Assembly: GCF_949987535.1 (NCBI RefSeq)
Contig: NC_080073.1
Location: forward strand, 27,214,116-27,278,115
DNA: 64,000 nucleotides
DNA from: Balaenoptera acutorostrata
Taxonomy: Eukaryota; Chordata; Mammalia; Artiodactyla; Balaenopteridae
Reading direction: 5' to 3'
Shown here: piece after piece, positions 35,520 through 46,295 of the stretch
Numbering within the stretch: the stretch's first letter is position 1
Layout of the letters: each line of letters opens with the position of its first letter
The notes under the pieces: model-generated
Seen by the model: the letters and a program-made list of their open reading frames with translations, nothing else
Databases searched by the model: none
Told to the model about the DNA's origin: nothing
Made by a program: the position numbers and the translations under genes

Positions 35520-35725
35520 CACCAGCCTAGGATTTAGAAAACCTTGTTTCAAATCCTGAATCTCTTTCATCTTACATGTTACCTGAGCAAAACTCTCTGA
35601 ATCTCAGTTTTCTTGCTTATAAAATGGGAAAAAATAAAAAATAAGACTACCTATCTTATAGGGATGTTACAAGTGCCTGGTAGGTACATAAAAAAGTGAC
35701 CAACAATGGTCACCATTATTAACTT
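35520..35725 (+). repeat. MIR SINE
   Basis: 'ttgtttcaaatcctgaatct', 'tctctgaatctcagttttct', 'gcttataaaatgggaaaaaa' and 'gtgcctggtaggtacataaa'. Confidence 0.75.
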
Positions 35726-35794
35726 CCTAGACTGTCCGCATTTTTAAGAAACAGGAAAGGAAGTTACAGTTTTACATCTTTATTCATAAAGAGC

Positions 35795-36305
35795 TGTACT
35801 ATATCAGTTATCTATGCCACAATAGAGTAACAAACAACCCCAAAACTTCATTGGTACACAGTGAAGTAATATTTATTTGTGCTCATACATCTATGGGTCA
35901 ACTGGATGTTTCTGCTGATCTGGACTGGATTCAACCCATCTAAGCTGGGTTCACTTATGTCTAAGGTCAGCTGGTGAGTTAGCTGGGGCTGGCTGGCCTA
36001 AGATGACCTCTCCTCCATGCAGTCTCTCCTCCTCCAGCAGGCTAGCCTGAGTTTGTTCTCACTGCATGAGTCCAAAAGAGAGAGTAAAAGGACATAAGAT
36101 GTCTTGAAAGCCCAAACTCAGAAATGGTATACCATTAGTCTGCCACATGCTCTTGGCTAAAGCAAGCCACAGTCCAGCCCATATTCAAGACGTAGGGAAC
36201 TTGAACTCCATCACTTAATGGGAAATGTTGCAAAGTCACATTGCAAAGGCAATAGGTACAAGGAGGCCATTAATGGGGGTCAAAAAATGCAATCCACCTA
36301 CCACA
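35795..36305 (+). repeat. Old LTR-like interspersed repeat, copy 2
   Basis: About 511 bp from TGTACTATATCAGTTATC to CCACCTACCACA. Internal marks are 'caaccccaaaacttcattgg', 'tgtctaaggtcagctggtga', 'gcaggctagcctgagtttgt' and 'ggctaaagcaagccacagtc'. The TG...CA ends and length fit a solo LTR of an ancient ERVL/MaLR-type element. No internal viral genes are present. Same family as 3541-4030. Confidence 0.65.
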
Positions 36306-36605
36306 GAAAACTTTCATTTTTCCTTCCTCACGCATGTCCTCTTCCTGGCATACAAGGCCTTCACTACTCTGTCTCCACCTTGCTAATCTGGTGTTTTTGC
36401 CTTTGCTCTTCAACATGAGCCTTCTACCCTAACTAGCTCAAGCTCTGAACTTTGTCTCAGTGGCTCCCCATCTCAGCACCCGGGAGCGGCATAATCCTCC
36501 TCCTTCTCACCCATTCAAGCCCTACTCATCCTTCTGGTCTTGGCTCAAGTCTTCCTTCCTATAACCATCCCAGACTTCCCTTGAGCCCTGCCTACCCTGA
36601 ACACT
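36306..36605 (+). repeat. L2 LINE fragment
   Basis: 'tggcatacaaggccttcact', 'ctctgtctccaccttgctaa' and 'gtcttggctcaagtcttcct' follow the L2 3' region. Confidence 0.75.
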
Positions 36606-36739
36606 GGTTAATACCTGTAAATCATTCAGGTCGATCTAGGAGTTAATAAAAGTTAGATGCTATCAGGAAATTTTAAAAGTCCACTGGCCAACCCTAGAAG
36701 ATGGCAGAGGAGAAAGCTCACACAGGGAAGCAGTATATA

Positions 36740-36990
36740 ATACTTTGGCAAGGTCTCAGCAGTCAGACTAACTTGGGTTGAATCCCTACTCACCCACTTA
36801 TAAGCTGTGTGCCTTTAGACAAGTTACTCAAACTCTCTGAACGTAAAATGTATCATCTGTTCAATAAAATACTATATCATAGAGTTTTCTTGGGGATTAA
36901 ACAAGATCACGTACATAGAGCACTCAGCACAGTGCCTGACACATAGTGTTCAGTAAATGTTAGCTACAGCTATAACTGCCGCTACTAATA
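36740..36990 (+). repeat. MIR SINE, near full length
   Basis: 'gacaagttactcaaactctc', 'gtatcatctgttcaataaaa', 'cttggggattaaacaagatc' and 'cacagtgcctgacacatagt' to 'taaatgttagctacagct'. Confidence 0.88.
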
Positions 36991-37449
36991 GTATTCCCTT
37001 ATGTTAGTAATATATTCAGCTTCTACCCTTCCCCTATACCTTTGTCTGAATGAGGTAAGTCAAAGTCACCAAACCACTCATTACCTCTTTATTTTGACTA
37101 CCCTCGTGAGTTACAGTAGAGAGAACCTTTGCTTATTTGATTAAACTGTTATTCAAAATGTCAAGATTTACTAGTTGGGAATGAGAGAAATCAAATGAGT
37201 TTTTGTGGTATTATATTTCGTCACCTTGGCTGGTTTAATCACACTGAATTGGGCTCTAAACGCCAATCTAACCTTAGCTATTTGTCAAGATTAATCATGA
37301 TGACTGATCGTCTCCTGAGACTTGAGTCTTTCATGTAGCTCCTAAGATGGCCAGCCTCTTCCTGGGATAATCTGTTTTTCTCCAAAAGATTGCCACTTTC
37401 AGATGATTAGAAGCATGTCAGTGTTCTGAACCAAAGAAGTTTGTTTAAA
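36991..37449. other. Unassigned non-coding sequence
   Basis: No gene or nameable repeat. Confidence 0.4.
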
Positions 37450-37463
37450 ACTTTATAATATGC

Positions 37464-37794
37464 GGGCTTCCCTGGTGGCGCGGTGGTTAAGAATCCACCT
37501 GCCAGTGCAGGGGACACAGATTCGAGCCCTGGTCGGGGAAGATCCCACATGCTGCAGAGCAACTAAGCCCATGCACCACAACTACTGAGCCTGCACTCTA
37601 GAGCCCACGAGCCACAACTACTGAAGGCTGCGCTCTGCAACAAGAGAAGCCACCGCAGTGAGAAGCCCGCACACTGCAATGAAGAGTAGCCCCCGCTCGC
37701 CGCAACTAGAGAAAGCCCACGCGCAGCAAGGAAGACCCAACGCAGCCAAAAGTAAATAAATAAATAAATAAATAATTTTTAAAAATAAAAAAAC
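37464..37794 (+). mobile_element. CHR SINE (long form) with TSD
   Basis: Sense copy from 'gggcttccctggtggcgcgg' to an (AAAT)n tail. The B box is mutated to GATTCGAGCC. The TSD 'actttataatatgc' is perfect (37450-37463 and 37795-37808). Confidence 0.96.
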
Positions 37795-37808
37795 ACTTTA
37801 TAATATGC

Positions 37809-38676
37809 AACACGTTTAGCTTAAATCCAGGAGAGAACAAAATGATACACGGACTTTCTGATCAGCTAGAATTGAATTGTATGCTCAATGGGGCCAAGGG
37901 CCATGATCATATTACCAAGTAATATATATGCAACAACAGCACAGTGCCTGGCAAGCAGCAGACCACCTGTTCACACGTGTGGGACGGATGGGGATGGATG
38001 CATGGATGAACGAATGAACTATATTACAATAAAACCCAAAGTTTCTAATGAGAACAATATTGCAGGTCTTAAGCCACACTGAATCCTTTAAAGATCAAGG
38101 CAGGATATTAATTAATTTACTAAAATCCCCAGTTTACCAGGCTAGTGGCTCTCTCAAGAAAAGGAAATCAGATTATATTACAAATACTGTAATTACCTTA
38201 ACAATCTTCCTCTGGGGATTTTTTTCCCCTTCTAATCTATACTACAAATCGCCTCTGAATTAATCTTCTTGGAATTTAATCTTTTATTAATTTATTCCTA
38301 ACACCACCTATCATTTCTTTCTCTCTCTTACTTCTTCAACTCATTCATCAAAGATTTCAATTAGACAGTAATAACATTCTATTTAAGGCTGATATTTCCA
38401 TTTTAATGGGACTTGGTAATGCCCAAGGTAGAAATGTCTTAGAAAAGTACTGTCTGCCCAGAATGACAAATATCCCTCACAAACAATATATTTACCCTTT
38501 CACTCTCTTTTTATTGCAAGCTGTTTAAACAATTAGGAAGCTCTCAGGAGCAAATAGCATCATCCAGCAGGTTGAGATCCCCCTATGGCATGTGGCAAAA
38601 AACTAGACACGTACAACTATTTTGAAAACAGAAATTGAGACTGATAACTGACTCTCTTAGAAAGCTAAACTTTTGA
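37809..38676. other. Unassigned non-coding sequence
   Basis: No gene or nameable repeat. A short GGAT/GAAT-rich patch at about 37985-38018. Confidence 0.4.
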
Positions 38677-38687
38677 ACAACCCTCTT

Positions 38688-39166
38688 TTTTTTTTAATAT
38701 ATATATTTTAAAACTATTTATTTATGGCTGTGTTGGGTCTTCATTTCTGTGCGAGGGCTTTCTCTCGTTGCGGCAAGTGGGGGCCACTCTTCATCACAGT
38801 GCACGGGCCTCTCACTATCGCGGCCTCTCTTGTTGCGGAGCACAGGCTCCAGACACGCAGGCTCAGTAATTGTGGCTCACGGGCCTAGTTGCTCCACGGC
38901 ATGTGGGATCTTCCACAGACCAGGGCTCGAACCCGTGTTCCCTGCATTGGCAGGCAGATTCTCAACCACTGCACCACCAGGGAAGCCCCAATGTGAGCCC
39001 TTTTTAAAGTCTTTATTGAACTTGTTACAATATTGCTTCTGTTTTATATGTTGGTTTTTTGGCCGCGAGGCATGTGGGATCTTAGCTCCCCGACCAGGGA
39101 TCGAACCTGCGCTTCCTGCATTGGAAGGCGAAGTCCCAGCCACTGCACCGCCAGGGAAGTCCCTGC
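38688..39166 (-). mobile_element. Two different CHR SINEs in tandem inside one TSD
   Basis: The first antisense SINE (about 38688-38987) is the long form: (TTTAT) tail, 'ggctgtgttgggtcttcatt', B-box complement 'gggctcgaacccgtg', head 'ccaccagggaagcccc'. After an 11-nt link comes a second antisense SINE (about 38999-39166) of another subtype: 'aagtctttattgaacttgtt', 'ggccgcgaggcatgtgggat', 'gggatcgaacctgcg', 'ccgccagggaagtccc'. The only TSD I find, 'acaaccctctt' (38677-38687 and 39167-39177), encloses both. Confidence 0.9.
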
Positions 39167-39249
39167 ACAACCCTCTTAGATTAGCTTTTTCTACTGTTAA
39201 GACCTTATGAAATAATTAGTATCCATTTCCCGGAATATAATTTTATACC

Positions 39250-39500
39250 AATGATAATAACAACACCTGTTTATCAAATACTTATTTGCATGTCAGCCAC
39301 TATGCTAAAGGTTCTACATCTATCTGTTTATTGAATTCTCACCTCTCTATGGAGTAGTTCCTGTTGTAATCGCAGTTTCATAGATGAAGAAGCTGAAGCT
39401 CAGAAATGTTGAGTAATTTGTCCAAGGTTACCCACATAGCAAGCAGCAGAACGGTACTCAAAAAGGAGCTGTCTGACACTACTGCCTGCTCTATTAATCC
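39250..39500 (-). repeat. MIR SINE, near full length
   Basis: 'acaacacctgtttatcaaat', 'tattgaattctcacctctct', 'catagatgaagaagctgaag' and 'gtccaaggttacccacatag'. Confidence 0.85.
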
Positions 39501-39684
39501 CTGGCTTTCTCGACCTCATATGTTTCCTCTAAACGGCAGGAGGTTGGAAAGAGAAATGACGTGAATATTTCAACATTTCTTCTTTGATTCCTTCCATAAA
39601 TATGGAAAGCCACTGCACTGGGCCCTGTTAACCATTCTGATCAATAGATCAATGAGTGTGGGCAAAGGAGAAGCAGAATGAATG

Positions 39685-39830
39685 CAAACATTTTAGCACT
39701 GAACATGTATTAGGACCTGTGCTAAGTGCTTTAAAATTATTTCTTTTAACCCACACAGCAGCACTGCCCTTAACACAGTACCTGCCACAGAGTAAGTACC
39801 CACCAAATATATGTTGAATTGGACAGCCAA
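39685..39830 (-). repeat. MIR-like fragments
   Basis: Antisense 'ctgtgctaagtgctttaaaa' and 'ttaacccacacagcag', then a sense-looking tail piece 'cagtacctgccacagagtaa'. They may be two overlapping remnants. Confidence 0.5.
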
Positions 39831-39923
39831 GCTAATACTTTGAAGTAGAGAGCATCAGGTGACAGATCTGGGAGTACTGCAATAGCTCATTCTTTGTTCC
39901 TTTCCACAAAATTTGTAGTGACT

Positions 39924-40235
39924 CAGGGAGATCAGCTCGGTGCTTTCTGACCACCTAGAGGGGTGAGATAGGGAGGGTGGGAGGGAGACGCAAGAGGGAG
40001 GAGATATGGGGAGATATGTATATGTATGGCTGATTCACTTTGTTATAAAGCAGAAACTAACAAACACACCATTGTAGAGCAATTATACTCCAATAAAGAT
40101 GTTAAAAAAAAAAAAAAAGATGATCTTTGAAAGTTTTCCAAGATAGATCAACTACTTGTTTGAGGGCTAAGGAGTATTTCTTTCTTTCTTTCTTTCTTTT
40201 TTTAATACATTTTTAAATTTTATTTATGAAAAAAA
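39924..40235 (+). mobile_element. Short L1 3' end with 3' transduction, complete TSD
   Basis: Sense insertion bounded by a perfect 16-bp TSD 'aaaatttgtagtgact' (39908-39923 and 40236-40251). Contents in order: L1 3' UTR from 'cagggagatcagctcggtgc' to 'ctccaataaagatgtt' (39924-40103), first A tail (40104-40118), 110 nt of non-L1 DNA (40119-40228) with a (TTTC)n patch, and second A tail (from 40229). The 5' end is truncated deep in the 3' UTR, so no protein is encoded. Confidence 0.92.
40119..40228 (+). other. 3'-transduced flank carried by the L1
   Basis: Unique sequence between the two A tails, starting 'gatgatctttgaaagttttc'. AATACA, a known weak variant of the polyadenylation signal, lies at 40204-40209, 19 nt before the second tail. 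The last 30 nt look like the antisense A/T-rich tail of a CHR SINE, so the parent L1 probably sits just upstream of an antisense SINE. Confidence 0.75.
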
Positions 40236-40251
40236 AAAATTTGTAGTGACT

Positions 40252-40974
40252 GAACCTCCCAATCAGGAGAGCTGTGAAAATACTCTTCATGAACAAAGGA
40301 CCGTTTAGATGGGAAAACAATAATGTAAAATGTGAATATATTTTTCAGACTCTAGATGTAGCTTAGCTTTACTTCTATAAACCACCAGAAATAATGGCCC
40401 AAAGTGCGTTTCTTAAAATATGAAGGATGCGCGGGATCTACGACAGGGTCCAGAGTCCAATTTTATGGATTAGTTGTCAAAGCAGAGGTTCCAGAGTTCA
40501 GAGAAGATGGCTGGAGTGGTCCCATGGACACGGAGAGATGAAGGGGGCCCCACTCTAGGGAGAGAATTCAAACACAGGGACCAGACTTCTCACACCTCGT
40601 CTAACTCAGTGGCAAAGGATACAAACACGAAGCAGCCTTCTACAAGATAGAGCAGATCTGCTGACCATTCCGTTCCCTGCCCCCATTAACGGCAGGCTCC
40701 TCCCACCTGCCTGCCGGCGCAGCAGCCCCGCCCCTTTCCGGATATCCACCAAAAGCCACCTTTTTGCAAACGCTTGGCTCACAGTTAGGCGTCCCTCTCA
40801 CCCCTACCCCTTTCTTTTAATTCTCCAGGTATCTGAGAGTGATGGATGGAGAAAGAGAACCAGAAGCAGCTATCTTTATTTTTAGCTTATTTTATTCTTG
40901 GCTAACCTTAGGGTAATAGCAATAGCCGCCAAGAGAACAGCTCAGAAAATGTGAAGGGCTTTGAAAATCCAATC
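40252..40974. other. Unassigned; includes a small GC-rich block
   Basis: No gene recognised. A GC-rich patch at about 40670-40745 includes the Sp1-type box 'ccccgccccttt' and a few CpGs. It is too small to be a CpG island. Confidence 0.45.
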
Positions 40975-41095
40975 CAGGAGTGAAGCCATGTCCCCCATTC
41001 TACAGATGGGAAAATGGAGGCTCAGAGGATGTAAGTAACTTGCTTGAGGTCATAGAGTGGGTGGCAGAGCTGGAATTTGAGTCCACATCTCTCTC
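40975..41095 (-). repeat. MIR SINE fragment
   Basis: 'cattctacagatgggaaaat', 'aagtaacttgcttgaggtca' and 'ggtggcagagctggaatttg'. Confidence 0.82.
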
Positions 41096-41749
41096 TCCAA
41101 AATGTATACTCTGTTTCCGTGTAAAGAGGATAAAACAGGAAGCTTTCTAAAATATGTGTTTAATTTGGAACTCAAAACAGATCTTATGGAGAGGTGGTGA
41201 CAAAAATCAAGCAACAAGATTGATTATGGACATTCTGCTTCGGCAAGAACTTCAGCACTAAAATAGCTGGAGCTAAAACAACAGATTGGGGTGTGGAGCT
41301 TGTGGGGCAGCACCAAACAGATTGTTTAAAGAACCTTGTTAAAGGAAACTATTATCTATTTGTAGAGCACTGAAGGTGGAAACAGGGGGAAAAAACCTAT
41401 ATCACACAATCTGCTGTGGTGGTGTTAAACTATTTGAATATTTTGGAACTGGAGGTTTAAATTATTTGTAAAATAAGTTAAACCAGAACTAAGATTATTC
41501 ACCTAGCAGAAGAAAAATGTCACCAGCCAGAAACATCTTCTTCTTGGTCGTCATGACCTCCTGCAATTAAAGGATTAATATGAAGAGAACAAAACTAGAA
41601 ACATTATTTGCCAAGTCATTTGAGTCCTAAGAAATATTTTGTCCTCATAAGAGCCACCAAAAAAAAAAAAAAACCCCACAGAAGAAGGCAATAATACAAC
41701 AAGTCAAGCCCAGTTCAAAGGAGTAAACTTTGATAAAATCCTGAGTAGA
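41096..41749. other. Unassigned non-coding sequence
   Basis: No gene or nameable repeat. An A13 run near 41660. Confidence 0.4.
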
Positions 41750-42095
41750 CTGAAATCCTTTCTAAAATAAAGGAAGACTTGGGAAATTGTCACAGGATGC
41801 AGGGAACTTGAGAGCATAACTAGAGATGTAGGAGGTATAATAACTAAATACAATGGAAATTCCCAAATTGGATCCTAGAACAGTAAGAGGACATTAATGG
41901 AAAAGCTGGCGAAATCCAATTAAAGTCTGGAGCTTGGTTAATAATGAGCCAATGTCACACAGTTTCTCGGTTTTGACAGCTATACCATGGTAATATACAG
42001 TGGGGAAAGATAGGTGAGGGGTGTATGGAAACCACCTGTAACTATCTTTGCAACTTTTCTGTAAATCTAAAATTATTGCCAAACTAAAAATTTAA
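41750..42095 (+). repeat. L1M 3' end
   Basis: 'cagtaagaggacattaatgg', 'gaaatccaattaaagtctgg', 'cggttttgacagctatacca' and 'caacttttctgtaaatctaa' to 'aaattattgccaaa' follow the 3' end of old L1MA/MB-type elements in sense. Confidence 0.85.
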
Positions 42096-43060
42096 CTTAA
42101 AATACCCTTTAGTGCCCCCTGTAATATTTTTGCAATGGTCTCCCAATTCAATGTTCTCTTCCCCTATCACCATAGTAACCTGCATCCTATGACAAGTGGT
42201 GGGGTTACAAGAGAGGAGGAAGAAGCAAGCAGGAAAGTATGACCTTAGTTCCCAATCGCCCAAAGAGGACTCCTCCAGCAAGTTTGTTTCTTTATTGTTG
42301 GTACTTGGTATCTTGGGATATTTAACACCTTCCCACGAACATGGGAAATATTCCAGTTTGTGCTCCTGATTGTTTTGGCATTTAAGGATATTGCTTAGTT
42401 CATAAGTGTTGTTTCAAGAATCAACAGTCGTATAAATGTTAATATAACTGCATGTACAAATCCCATAGGGAGAAGGGCTGAACTTTCAAAGAAAAAGACA
42501 ATGGGGAAGACCCTAACCTTAGATATAGCGATCTCAAAAGTTAGAAAGCTTTTGAGATTGCCAACTTAGAGATGAAAGAGAAAAAAAAATTACTGGCTAA
42601 ACTCTTAATTCTTTGAGAGAGAGGAGGAAAGATGAAAAAATCTGTCATAACTGGGAAAAATCCAGAAAGTATTCAGCACATTGGATGCTGTCTTCTGATA
42701 ATTCTGTTATTCAACATCGACTAGTTATTTACTAAATCCCCACTATGTGCTAATTGGACTCATGTATATAGATGATTCTTTTCACGTAAAGAGTGATTAA
42801 CCATTTTTAGAAAAAGTGTCTATAATAAACTGCCCAACAGAGGCATCATATTTGCTGAAATGTATGTGGTTCCCCAAAATGGGAGATAAAACCAAAAACT
42901 ATGATGCAAGCTGAATTCAGCATAAACTGAGGAAAGTATGTAAACTTCAACATGTGATAGACATGTTACTTTTGATTTTAAATGTAATGAGATAGAAAAT
43001 ATTGTGTGACTTTTTTGTAATATACCTGGGATAGAGAGGGTGCACTCCATCATAATATAT
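42096..43060. other. Unassigned non-coding sequence
   Basis: A short 'ctaaatccccactatgtgct' phrase near 42733 may be an MIR/L2 remnant. Otherwise nothing recognised. Confidence 0.4.
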
Positions 43061-43062
43061 GC

Positions 43063-43200
43063 AGTCATCCACGTAGATGGGTTCCAGGAACCCTCTTGGA
43101 TACCGAAATGCATGGATGCTCAAGTTTCTTATATGAAATGTCATGGTACAGTCAGCCCTCTGTGTCCATGATGTGAAACCCCAGGATGTGGAGGGCAGAT
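43063..43200 (-). repeat. Tigger-type DNA transposon fragment
   Basis: 'tagatgggttccaggaaccc', 'tggataccgaaatgcatgga' and 'gtacagtcagccctctgtgt' are characteristic of the MER2/MER6-like TcMar-Tigger MITEs. Its order is rearranged relative to the consensus I remember, and the edge runs into a microsatellite. Confidence 0.65.
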
Positions 43201-43204
43201 TGCA

Positions 43205-43293
43205 TATATTGCATATGTATATGTATATATATACACATATAAATATATACACACAGACACGCATATATATATATACACATATATAAGTATATA

Positions 43294-43337
<44 letters not shown>
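43205..43337. repeat. TA/TG compound microsatellite
   Basis: (TA)n and (TATG)n leading to about 13 TG units and a short TA run. Separates two Tigger-type elements. Confidence 0.92.
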
Positions 43338-43818
43338 CAGATCTTCCTCGACTTACAGTGAGATTATGTCCTGGTAAACCCATCGTAAATTGAAAATATC
43401 ACAAGTTGAAAATGCATTTAATACACTTAACCTACCGAACATCATAGCCTAGCCCAGCCTACCGTAAACATTCTTTAGAACACTTACATTAACCTATAGC
43501 TGGGCAAAATCATTTAACACAAAGCCTATTCTATAATAAAGTAGTGAATATCTCACGTAATTTACTGAATACGGTACTGCAAATGGACAACAGAATGGTT
43601 GTACAGGTATCGGCTGTTTACCCTGGTGACTGTGTGGCTGACTGGGAGCTGCCATAGCTGCCTCTGCCGAGCGTCACCAGGGAGCGTGCGTGCACATCGG
43701 TAGCCCAGGATAAGATCCAAATTCCAAGTGCAGGTGCTACTGCATGCATAGCGCATTGGCACCATGGTAAAGTGGAAACATTGTGAGTTGAACCATCGTA
43801 AGTCAGGGACCATCTCTG
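43338..43818 (+). repeat. Tigger-type DNA transposon (MITE) with terminal inverted repeats
   Basis: About 481 bp. The left end 'cagatcttcctcgacttac' and right end (complement 'cagagatggtccctgactta') form imperfect TIRs. Inside are 'aacccatcgtaaattgaaaa', 'taacctaccgaacatcatag' and 'gaaccatcgtaagtcaggga', known from a Tigger-related family. TA lies directly left of it, as expected for a TA target. No transposase is encoded. Confidence 0.8.
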
Positions 43819-43992
43819 TGTGTGTGTGGCATGGGTGGGGGGCGTAATTTTACTCTAACTCGTATTACAAATCAATGAAGAGTATAATCTAAAGACTAAA
43901 TAGTCCACTTCTTCACTGCAAGCCAGAGAATTAAGTCAGTTAATTTGATATTACCTCAATTTGAAATATTAAAATAATGTAATATTTTTTTT

Positions 43993-44108
43993 AAAAAAGA
44001 AAGAAGGAAAGAAAACAAGTAAAAGAAAGAGGGAGAGAAGGAGAAAAGAGGCAAGAAAAAAAAGGGAGGCAGGGAAGGAGGGAGGGAGAGAGGGAGGGAG
44101 GAAAGAAC
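43993..44108 (+). repeat. Polypurine (GAAA/GGGA)n tract
   Basis: About 115 nt almost free of pyrimidines, grading from AAAG-rich to 'gggagggagagagggaggga'. Confidence 0.9.
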
Positions 44109-44524
44109 AGATTTTTTAAAAACAGATACTGCCGGGGCTTAATTGAATACACCAGCATTTCTTCTCCCACTCAAAAAGCTTAAGAGTGTTCCTTTTCCAG
44201 GAATACTGAGTTTGAGAAGCACTCCCACAGTTTTAAGATGCTTTCTAAGAAGGAAGAAAAATAACAGATTTGTCTATTTGGTCCTTGTCACAGTAACCCT
44301 TCCACTAGTCTCATGGAAATTGCCGTTCTGAAGGAGAGCTTTAGCAGGTTGCAGCCCAGCCTCACCCTTTTCTTGGGGTTAGTTATTATTTTTGGTCATA
44401 AGATGCTGGTTCTGAAGATCAGAAGATTATCAGTAGGAACTGGGCTAACCTCCCAGGTAACTCTGGCCAGGAGTGACATGCATGGACAGTTGTCACCTTA
44501 AATCACCTTCTTCCCCCCTTGTTA
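44109..44524. other. Unassigned non-coding sequence
   Basis: No gene or nameable repeat. Confidence 0.4.
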
Positions 44525-45115
44525 TTGGCTTTATTTAATTGGATTTAAAAGAAGTATGAGTATAATATGTACTTATCATGGCAAGACTCACAAAAGTTAA
44601 TATGCCCTTCCCTCCAAGCATCCCTCCCCATGCCCTCTGGGTAACCAAGCCAATGTTAAGAGGTTAGTAGGTAGTAAATATCTACTAACCTATTAACATG
44701 GCATCTGTGCTCATTCAAACATGTAAAAACATAAATGCCCACAAATAGATTTTAGACATAGTATTTTACAAAAATGGGATCATATCCCTCACTCTCCTCT
44801 GAAGCTTGTTTTTTCATTTGACGATTACATCATGAACTTCCCTGTAGGCCCACACATAGAGATCTAATATACTAGTTTTTTAAAAAAATTTACAGGTATG
44901 TTGTACTTTAAAATATAAATGTGTCATAATTTAATCAACCAGCCTTCTATCTGTGGACTTGGTTTTTTGTTTTGTTTTGCACTACAATGTTGCAATAAAT
45001 ACTCTGTATATTTATATACTAGATATCTACATTTTTATATAAATGGGTATACATAGATGCTTTACTTCTGTAAGAAAGATTCCCCAAAATGAGATTACTG
45101 GCTCAAGGAAGCAAC
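44525..45115 (-). repeat. Old L1M 3' UTR fragment
   Basis: 'cataatttaatcaaccagcc', 'ctacaatgttgcaataaata' and 'gagattactggctcaaggaa' are antisense counterparts of old L1 3' regions. It contains the hairpin at 44656-44696. Confidence 0.6.
44656..44696. repeat. Hairpin
   Basis: 15-bp arms with one mismatch ('ttaagaggttagtag' and 'ctactaacctattaa') and an 11-nt loop. Confidence 0.85.
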
Positions 45116-45884
45116 CTACTCTGCAATCCAGTTGTAGAGGCAGTCATAACCACAAGTAACGATTGTCCTTCTTTTACTATTTGGGACCCCTTGAGGGTCA
45201 GAATTCAAAGTGAATTTATTGGCACAATTACCCTTCACATCACAGGACCAAGCAAAGTCCCCACCTGAGCTTGATGGAAAGAGCTTTTCACAGAGAATTC
45301 AGATACCAAAGTGTGATGTTAACTTCACAAAGCCCTTCATCATGGCCCGTTCTCATCACCATGACAACTTCTTAGTAAAGGGAGTAGGTAAAGCTGTTTC
45401 TAATAGTATCTTAGCCAGGGTGCTCTCTCCTCCTTAAAATGCTAAATTTACCCATCACTAGTTAATTACTATTTTGAAGAATCAAAGGCACCTAAATGTT
45501 TTTTTAAAAAGTGAGACTGGACCCTTCTTTTGAGGGGAGCAAAGTTTGTGACAGCCTTTGGAAATAGCAGCAGTTTTCGAAACAGTTAGGGGCAATACAA
45601 ACAACAAAGGGAGAGTCAGTTTTGTCTGCAGGGTGATAAAGCACTGTTGGATCTCAAGAAGGCTTGCTAGGGAAAGGGAAGAAGTTCATTCTCTTAAATT
45701 GGAGCCCAGTTGACATACTAGACTTCTTATACAGAATAACAATTCTTTTATGATTATTAATGTTATACTTCAACAGAAGCCTTGGCACAGAGATGCTACG
45801 AAAATGGATCTTGAGGGCTTTAAACACCCAGCAGAGGAGAATTTGTGCTGTGAATGCCTTCCCACTTCTGTTCAGTGTAATGGA
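45116..45884. other. Unassigned non-coding sequence
   Basis: Unique sequence. No gene or nameable repeat. Confidence 0.4.
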
Positions 45885-46295
45885 AACTCTGGATTAGAAC
45901 TCAGGAGATCTAGGTACCACTGAGCAAGTCATATAAATTCTCTGAGTTTCCGTTTCCTTTCTGCAAAATGGGGCTAATACTGCCCCCTGCCCCCTGGGGT
46001 AACACCTCACTGCAGTTAGTGAAACAACATACCTGGAAGAACATTGAAAACAAAGATAGAAGTTGAGAATACAGACTCTGGAGTCATCCAATCTCTGTGG
46101 CTTTCCTGGTTCCTCCTCAGTAATCTTGATCCTATTACTTGCCCTCTGAGCTTCAGCTTCCAAAAAAAGGGAGAATATAACTACTTTGATGACTGATTTA
46201 CGAATGAGACGGGATCATGCCTTCAAAAGTGCAAGCACAGTGCCTGGCACATAATGAGATCTCAATAATTACGAGCTATTATTTGTAAAGTGCTA
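45885..46295 (+). repeat. Two sense MIR SINEs in tandem
   Basis: Copy 1 (about 45885-46055) has 'tctctgagtttccgtttcct' and 'tctgcaaaatggggctaata'. Copy 2 (about 46060-46295) has 'aatacagactctggagtcat', 'tattacttgccctctgagct' and 'cacagtgcctggcacataat'. Confidence 0.82.

Noticed and set aside
38749..39210. A 153-codon open frame on the + strand
   Set aside because: It is the antisense of two CHR SINEs. The same kind of frame recurs at every antisense SINE (for example 20003 and 58305).
41236..41275. Similarity to U6 snRNA ('gcttcggca' then 'actaaaat')
   Set aside because: Only 9- and 8-nt matches with wrong spacing. The U6 5' stem and the rest of the gene are absent.
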